From Mumia sp. Pv4-285 (lineage in GTDB: Bacteria > Actinomycetota > Actinomycetes > Propionibacteriales > Nocardioidaceae): a stretch of 64,000 nucleotides of DNA. Under the pieces are notes generated by a model, which was not told where the DNA came from, did no database searches, and was given only the letters and a program-made list of their open reading frames with translations. Where the stretch lies: NCBI RefSeq assembly GCF_041320275.1, contig NZ_CP162023.1:2046001-2110000 (forward strand), in the 5' to 3' direction. Position 1 is the first letter of the stretch; each line of letters opens with the position of its first letter. Below are positions 58,793 through 64,000 of this stretch, in pieces. The position numbers and the translations under genes were made by a program.

Positions 58793-61459
58793 ATGGACAC
58801 AGCCGAGATCCGCCGCCGGTTCCTCGATCACTTCGAGAGGAACGGGCACACGGTGGTGCCTTCGGCATCGCTGATCCTCGACGACCCGAACCTGCTGTTC
58901 GTCAACGCGGGCATGGTGCCGTTCAAGCCGTACTTCCTCGGCCAGGAGACGCCGCCGTACGATCGCGCCACGAGCGTCCAGAAGTGCGTCCGCACCCAGG
59001 ACATCGAGGAGGTCGGCAAGACCACCCGCCACGGCACGTTCTTCCAGATGAACGGCAACTTCTCGTTCGGCGACTACTTCAAGGAAGGCGCGATCGAGCT
59101 CGCCTGGTCGCTGATCACCGGTGCGGTCGCCGACGGCGGGCTGGGCTTCGACCCGGACAAGGTCTGGGTCACCGTCCTGCCGAGCGACACCGAGGCGCGC
59201 GAGGCCTGGAAGCGGATCGCGGGCCTTCCCGACGAGCGCATCCAGGACCGCGGCCTGGAGGACAACTACTGGAACATGGGTGTGCCCGGTCCCGGCGGCC
59301 CGTGCTCCGAGATCTACATCGACCGCGGCCCCGAGTACGGCCCGGACGGTGGCCCGGTCGTCGACGAGGACCGCTTCCTGGAGATCTGGAACCTCGTGTT
59401 CATGCAGGAGGAGCTGAGCGCGGTCCGCAGCAAGGCGGACTTCGACGTGCTCGGCCCGCTCCCCGCCAAGAACATCGACACAGGCATGGGCCTCGAGCGG
59501 GTCGCGTACCTCCTGCAGGGCAAGCAGAACATGTACGAGATCGATCAGGTCTTCCCGGTGATCGAGCGGGCGTCGGCGCTGTCAGGTCGCCGCTACGGCG
59601 CCGACCAGGTCGACGACGTCCGTTTCCGCGTGATCGCGGACCACGTCCGCAGCGGCCTGATGCTGATCGGCGACGGTGTCACGCCGGGCAACGAGGGACG
59701 CGGCTACGTGCTCCGTCGCCTGCTGCGCCGCGCCGTGCGCTCGATGCGCCTTCTCGGCTACGACGACCCGGCGCTCCCACAGCTGCTCCCGGTCAGCCGA
59801 GACGAGATGGTGCGTTCCTACCCCGAGCTGGGCACCGACTTCGCGCGCATCGCGCAGGTCGCGTACGCCGAGGAGGAGACGTTCCGCCAGACCCTCGCCA
59901 AGGGGACCCAGATCTTCGACCTCGCGGCGGACAGCGCGAAGGCCGAGGGGGCCAGTGTCCTCACCGGCGACAAGGCGTTCCAGCTCCACGACACGTACGG
60001 CTTCCCGATCGACCTCACGTTGGAGATGGCGTCCGAGCAGGGCCTGAGCGTCGACGAGTCGGGCTTCCGTGCGCTGATGTCGGAGCAGCGTGCGCGGGCG
60101 AAGGCGGACGCGAAGTCCAAGAAGGGCCAGCACGCCGACACCACGATCTACCGCGAGGCGCTCGACTCCAACGGGCCGACCGAGTGGCTCGCGTACGAGA
60201 CGTTGACCACGGAGTCGTCGGTGCGGTCGCTGATCCAGGAGACCGGACGCACGCGGACGATGGGGGAGTCGCAGATCGGCGAGGTCGTCCTGGACCGCAC
60301 CCCGTTCTACGCGGAGTCGGGCGGCCAGAACGCCGACGCAGGCATCCTCGTCTGGGACGGCGGTCGTGCGGAGGTGCTCGACGTCCAGCGCCCGGTGCGC
60401 GGTCTGGTCGTGCACCAGGTGCGGGTGCTCGAGGGCGAGCTGACCGAGGGCACGTCGCTGCAGGCCGAGGTCGACGCGCAGTGGCGCGTCGGCGCCTGCC
60501 AGGCGCACTCCGGCACGCACGTCGTCCACGCGGCGCTGCGTGAGGTGCTCGGCCCCACCGCGCTTCAGAGCGGCTCCTACAACCGCCCGGGCTACCTGCG
60601 GCTGGACTTCGGGTGGTCGAGCCCGCTGTCGCCGCAGCAGCTGCACGACGTCGAGCAGGCGGCGAACGTCGCGCTCCGCGAGGACCTGCCGGTCAGCGCA
60701 GCCATCATGTCGCTCGAGAAGGCCAAGGAGGTCGGCGCGCTGGCGCTCTTCGGCGAGACCTACGGCGAGGACGTGCGGGTGGTCGAGATCGGCGGCCCCT
60801 GGTCGCGTGAGCTCTGTGGCGGTACGCACGTGGCGCGGTCGTCGCAGATCGGCACCGTCGTCGTCACGTCGGACTCCTCCGTGGGCGCCGGCAACCGTCG
60901 TGTCGAGGCGGTCGTCGGCCTCGAGGGCTTCTCGTACCTGGCGCGCGAGCGCGACCTCGTCGCCCAGGTCGGTGACCTGCTCAAGGTGCAGCATGCCGAC
61001 GTCCCCGGCCGTGTCGCCGACCTCGTCGGTCGCCTGCGGGCGGTCGAGAAGGAGGTCGAGAAGCTTCGTTCGGCGCAGCTGCTGTCGTCTGTCGCCGACC
61101 TCGCCGGGGCGGCGGAGGACGTCGACGGTGTCGCCTACGTCGGGCACGTCGCCGACGGGCTCGCCGCGAAGGACGTCCGCACGCTGGTGCTCGACGTGCG
61201 CGGACGCCTCGATCCCTCGCGGCCGTCGGTCGTGACGATGATCGGGACGGCGGACGGCAAGGCCGCCTGCGTCGTGGCGGTCAACGAGGCCGGACGCGCG
61301 ACCGGGCTCGGTGCGGGTGACCTCATCAAGCCGGCCATGGCAGTCCTCGGCGGTCGCGGAGGCGGCAAGGCCGACGTCGCGCAAGGTGGCGGCACCGACG
61401 TCGCGGCTGCTCCGGGGGCGATCGACGCCGTCCGTCGTGCCATCCAGGACGCGGTCTGA
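58793..61459 (+). CDS. alaS: Alanine-tRNA ligase
   Basis: An 888-residue class II synthetase. Aminoacylation core: NAGMVPFKPYFLGQE, KCVRTQDIEEVGKTTRHGTF and GDYFKEGAIELAW. The editing domain has the zinc motif in CQAHSGTHVVHAAL and ELCGGTHVARSSQIG. The C-terminal C-Ala domain has KADVAQGGGTDV. All parts are present and the length is normal. It is followed 1 bp later by ruvX. Confidence 0.96.
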   Translation: MDTAEIRRRFLDHFERNGHTVVPSASLILDDPNLLFVNAGMVPFKPYFLGQETPPYDRATSVQKCVRTQDIEEVGKTTRHGTFFQMNGNFSFGDYFKEGAIELAWSLITGAVADGGLGFDPDKVWVTVLPSDTEAREAWKRIAGLPDERIQDRGLEDNYWNMGVPGPGGPCSEIYIDRGPEYGPDGGPVVDEDRFLEIWNLVFMQEELSAVRSKADFDVLGPLPAKNIDTGMGLERVAYLLQGKQNMYEIDQVFPVIERASALSGRRYGADQVDDVRFRVIADHVRSGLMLIGDGVTPGNEGRGYVLRRLLRRAVRSMRLLGYDDPALPQLLPVSRDEMVRSYPELGTDFARIAQVAYAEEETFRQTLAKGTQIFDLAADSAKAEGASVLTGDKAFQLHDTYGFPIDLTLEMASEQGLSVDESGFRALMSEQRARAKADAKSKKGQHADTTIYREALDSNGPTEWLAYETLTTESSVRSLIQETGRTRTMGESQIGEVVLDRTPFYAESGGQNADAGILVWDGGRAEVLDVQRPVRGLVVHQVRVLEGELTEGTSLQAEVDAQWRVGACQAHSGTHVVHAALREVLGPTALQSGSYNRPGYLRLDFGWSSPLSPQQLHDVEQAANVALREDLPVSAAIMSLEKAKEVGALALFGETYGEDVRVVEIGGPWSRELCGGTHVARSSQIGTVVVTSDSSVGAGNRRVEAVVGLEGFSYLARERDLVAQVGDLLKVQHADVPGRVADLVGRLRAVEKEVEKLRSAQLLSSVADLAGAAEDVDGVAYVGHVADGLAAKDVRTLVLDVRGRLDPSRPSVVTMIGTADGKAACVVAVNEAGRATGLGAGDLIKPAMAVLGGRGGGKADVAQGGGTDVAAAPGAIDAVRRAIQDAV

Positions 61460-61460
61460 C

Positions 61461-61919
61461 GTGCGTCAGGGCACCCGGATCGGCGTCGACGTCGGTGATG
61501 TCCGCATCGGTGTGAGCGCGAGCGATCCTTCGGGCATCCTCGCGACACCGGTCGAGACCGTCGCTGCCGGTGACACGTCGATCCGAGACATCCTGGACAT
61601 CGCGAATGATCGTCAAGCGATCGAAATTGTGGTTGGCTTGCCACGGTCGCTCTCGGGGGACATGGGGCCGGCGGCGCGCAAGGTGCGTGCGTACGCCGAA
61701 GAGCTGGCGGCAAGGTCCGCTCCCACCCCCGTCAGACTCGTGGACGAGAGGATGTCGACCGTGACCGCACAGCAGAGCCTTCGTCAGGCTGGGCGCAAGG
61801 CGAAGCAGCAGCGTTCCGTCGTGGACCAGGCGGCCGCCGTCGTGATCCTCCAGACCGCCCTCGACACCGAGCGTACGAGTGGTCGAGTCCCCGGCGAGCT
61901 GGTCGAGGTGGTCGCATGA
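61461..61919 (+). CDS. ruvX: Putative pre-16S rRNA nuclease/Holliday junction resolvase RuvX (YqgF)
   Basis: A 152-residue RNase H-fold protein. Catalytic acidic residues lie in IGVDVGDVRIGVSASD, the central IEIVVGLPRSLSGDMG and the C-terminal VDQAAAVVILQ; the RLVDERMSTVTAQQSL segment is typical. In Escherichia coli YqgF matures the 5' end of 16S rRNA. It lies between alaS and mltG, as in other actinobacteria. Its stop overlaps the mltG start (ATGA). Confidence 0.93.
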   Translation: MRQGTRIGVDVGDVRIGVSASDPSGILATPVETVAAGDTSIRDILDIANDRQAIEIVVGLPRSLSGDMGPAARKVRAYAEELAARSAPTPVRLVDERMSTVTAQQSLRQAGRKAKQQRSVVDQAAAVVILQTALDTERTSGRVPGELVEVVA

Positions 61920-63046
61920 GCGACCTCGGCCTGATGCCGGAGCGCGAGCGGCGTCCCTCCGGGCACCGGGCGGCTCGCCGCGAGAAGAAGCGCCGCGGAC
62001 CGGGTTGCTTCTTCATCCTGCTGATCGTCGCCGCGGTCTGCGTGGCCGGCTATCTCGGCCTCTCGAAGGTCGTCGGTGTCGCCAACGACTTCTTCGGCGG
62101 ACCGGAGGACTATCCCGGACCAGGCACGGGCAGCGTCGTCATCGAGGTCAGCAAGGGCGACACCGTCGCCGGGATCGGCCGCGAGCTGAAGGCGCAGGAT
62201 GTGGTCGCGAGCGTCGACGCGTTCCTGTCCGCCGCCTCGGGCGCCCCTGAGATCAACCAGGTGCAGCCGGGCTTCTACCAGCTGAAGACCAAGATGGCTG
62301 CGGACGACGCCGTCAGGACGCTCATCGACCCGAGCAGCCGCGTGGACTCGACGGTCGGGGTGCCCGAGGGAGCGCGCGTCGACCAGGTCGTCGAGTCGAT
62401 CGTCAAGAACACCGAGTTCTCCAAGAAGCAGGTCAACGCCGCGCTCGAGAGTCCGGAGCTCGGGCTTCCGCCCGCGGCGGAGGGCAACCCGGAGGGTTAC
62501 CTGTATCCGGCGACGTACACCGTGGGCCCTGACACGACGCCGCTCTCGCTGTTCCAGGAGATGGTCAAGAAGTCGGTCCAGCTCGACCAGGATCTCGACC
62601 TCGTCGGGAACGCGGACACGCTCGGCATCTCGCCGCACGATGCTCGGGTGGTTGCCAGCATCGTCCAGGCCGAGGCCGGCACGGCGGACTACGCCAAGGT
62701 CGCCCGCGTCATCTACAACCGTCTCGACGAGGGGATGGCGCTCCAGATGGACTCGACCATCCACTACGTCAGCGGCAAGGACGGCAGCATCTGGACCAGC
62801 GCCGAGGCGCGCGACATCGACTCGCCGTACAACACCTACATGTACACCGGGCTGCCGCCGAGCCCCATCGGCAACCCGGGCGAGAAGGCTCTGAAGGCCG
62901 CGCTCAACCCGGCGGACGGTGACTGGCTGTACTTCACACTGGTGGATGCGGAGACCGGTGAGACGAAGTTCGCCGAGAGCTACTCCGAGCACCAGCAGAA
63001 CGTGGAGGAGCTGCGCCAGAACTGCCGTGACCAGGGCGGTTGCTGA
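61916..63046 (+). CDS. mltG: Endolytic transglycosylase MltG
   Basis: A 376-residue inner-membrane protein that cuts nascent peptidoglycan strands and so sets glycan length. A basic N-terminus (RAARREKKRRGPG) leads to a membrane helix (residues 30-50, CFFILLIVAAVCVAGYLGL). A LysM-like segment (VVIEVSKGDTVAGIGRELK) precedes the YceG domain with the catalytic Glu in VVASIVQAEAGTADY and the conserved YNTYMYTGLPPSPIGNPG. The C-terminus ends CRDQGGC. It overlaps ruvX and aroE and is normal in length. Confidence 0.94.
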   Translation: MSDLGLMPERERRPSGHRAARREKKRRGPGCFFILLIVAAVCVAGYLGLSKVVGVANDFFGGPEDYPGPGTGSVVIEVSKGDTVAGIGRELKAQDVVASVDAFLSAASGAPEINQVQPGFYQLKTKMAADDAVRTLIDPSSRVDSTVGVPEGARVDQVVESIVKNTEFSKKQVNAALESPELGLPPAAEGNPEGYLYPATYTVGPDTTPLSLFQEMVKKSVQLDQDLDLVGNADTLGISPHDARVVASIVQAEAGTADYAKVARVIYNRLDEGMALQMDSTIHYVSGKDGSIWTSAEARDIDSPYNTYMYTGLPPSPIGNPGEKALKAALNPADGDWLYFTLVDAETGETKFAESYSEHQQNVEELRQNCRDQGGC

Positions 63047-63870
63047 TGCCCCGCTGTGCGGTGCTCGGGAGCCCGATCGAGCACTCGATGTCGCCGGTGA
63101 TCCACAGGGCCGCTTACGCCGAGCTGGGCCTGGAGGACTGGTCGTACGACCGGTACGAGGTCGACGAGGACGGCATCGGACCGTTCCTCGCCAACCTCGA
63201 CGACCGGTGGCGGGGTCTGTCGTTGACGATGCCGCTGAAGCGTGCTGTCCTGCCGTACCTGGACTCGGTCGACGAAGCGGTTCGCGAGGTCGGCGGAGCA
63301 AACACGGTGATCGTCGACGTCGAGGGCCGGCACGGGTTCAACACGGACGTCCCAGGAGGCGTCGCGGCGCTGCAGGAGCGGGGGATCGACGAGGTCGAGG
63401 ACGCCCTCGTGATCGGCGCCGGTGCAACCTCGGAGTCGATGGTCGCGTCGCTGCGGCGGCTCGGGCTGCGGCGTGTGACGATCGCGGTCCGCTCCCTGGA
63501 CAAGGGTGAGCACTTGGCGAAGCGGATCGTCGAGGCGGCCGGCGGCGAGGACAACCTCGCGGTGGACGTCACCGGCTTCGGACCGGATCTGGCCCGCTCG
63601 GCGCAGATCGTCGTGTCGACCGTCCCGTCGGAGGCGGTCGCTCCGTTCGCGCAGATGCTCGTGACGCGGTGCGACGCGGTGTTCGACGTGATCTACGACC
63701 CGTGGCCGACGCCGTTGGCGCGAGCAGCGCACGCCGAGTCCGTCCCGGTCGTCTCCGGGCTCGACCTCCTCGCGCACCAGGCTGTCGAACAGGTCCGCCT
63801 GATGACCGGGCGCGAGGTGGCGGCCGGGGTGCTGCGCGATGCAGCGATCGGGGCGCTCCAGGCGCACTGA
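63046..63870 (+). CDS. aroE: Shikimate dehydrogenase
   Basis: A 274-residue NADPH-dependent enzyme reducing 3-dehydroshikimate in aromatic amino-acid synthesis. The shikimate site has VLGSPIEHSMSPVIHRAAY, LSLTMPLKRAV (catalytic Lys) and ANTVI followed by GFNTDVPGG (catalytic Asp). The nucleotide-binding loop is DALVIGAGATSESMV, where the usual second Gly of GAGG is replaced, giving GAGAT. The ATG overlaps the mltG stop by 1 nt. A partial gene converges on it from the right. Confidence 0.92.
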   Translation: MPRCAVLGSPIEHSMSPVIHRAAYAELGLEDWSYDRYEVDEDGIGPFLANLDDRWRGLSLTMPLKRAVLPYLDSVDEAVREVGGANTVIVDVEGRHGFNTDVPGGVAALQERGIDEVEDALVIGAGATSESMVASLRRLGLRRVTIAVRSLDKGEHLAKRIVEAAGGEDNLAVDVTGFGPDLARSAQIVVSTVPSEAVAPFAQMLVTRCDAVFDVIYDPWPTPLARAAHAESVPVVSGLDLLAHQAVEQVRLMTGREVAAGVLRDAAIGALQAH

Positions 63871-63921
63871 CCGCGGGCGGACGGCTGCCCCTGCGGTTGA
63901 TCGCCCGCATCACGTCAGGGG

Positions 63922-64000
63922 TCAGGCGGCGATCAGGCTCGCGAGCGCCTCCTCGAGAAGGGACTCGGACGCGGCGGATCTCAAAAGCTCGGCGGATGTC
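63922..64000 (-). CDS. C-terminal end of an unidentified gene (runs off the right edge)
   Basis: Only the last 26 codons are visible: TSAELLRSAASESLLEEALA, then SLIAA and TGA. It is an amphipathic helical tail with no recognisable motif. It converges with aroE, 51 bp away. It could be chance. Confidence 0.35.
   Translation of the reverse strand, partial: TSAELLRSAASESLLEEALASLIAA

Overview
The window is high-GC DNA from an actinobacterium. The evidence is the phosphatidylinositol-mannoside cluster (thrS, HIT hydrolase, pgsA, PIM acyltransferase, pimA), the ruvCAB-yajC-apt-rel block, SARP/BTAD and LuxR-type regulators, and many GTG starts. The core block from about 32.5 kb to the right end keeps the gene order I know from Mycobacterium: thrS to pimA, pdxS/pdxT, yebC, ruvCAB, yajC, apt, rel, hisS, aspS, rarA, alaS, ruvX, mltG, aroE. 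The repertoire would fit Nocardioidaceae, but that family assignment is a guess.

Layout. 0-6.6 kb: the N-terminal end of an AidB-like acyl-CoA dehydrogenase, rsgA, an exported M15 peptidase, an amidase, a cation efflux protein and an exported sugar dehydrogenase. 6.6-15.8 kb: the accessory island of most interest. A small BTAD/SARP-like regulator is divergent from a tight six-gene operon that encodes a giant unrecognised protein, an HExxH protein, two unrecognised proteins, a peptidoglycan-binding-domain/tyrosinase fusion, and a DUF2182-like membrane protein. 15.8-24.8 kb: small exported or unknown proteins, a large LuxR (LAL) regulator, a phosphotransferase, a lipase, and a PaaX regulator coupled to a second AidB-like gene. 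24.9-32.3 kb: four tRNAs, pabC-like lyase, two TPR-LuxR paralogues around a methyltransferase, a flavin monooxygenase and a PNPOx-fold protein. 32.5-63.9 kb: conserved housekeeping genes (aminoacyl-tRNA synthetases, PIM synthesis, vitamin B6, Holliday-junction processing, stringent response, peptidoglycan terminase).

How the genes work together. The operon genes at 7.6-15.8 kb overlap or nearly touch, so they are probably translated together. The two largest soluble products share acidic N-terminal 'PF' motifs and lack signal peptides. This suggests a common assembly or export route around a copper oxidase and a membrane protein, but no member's function is known. In the core block, thrS to pimA is one translationally coupled chain feeding PIM synthesis. 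pdxS and pdxT form PLP synthase, ruvC-ruvA-ruvB form the resolvasome, and apt and rel link purine salvage to (p)ppGpp. Unusually, secD and secF are absent between yajC and apt.

Regulatory style. At least eleven genes have a TANNNT hexamer ending exactly 6-7 nt before the start codon. This is the geometry expected of leaderless transcripts and was used to choose several starts. No insertion sequences, integrases, CRISPR arrays or rRNA genes were seen.
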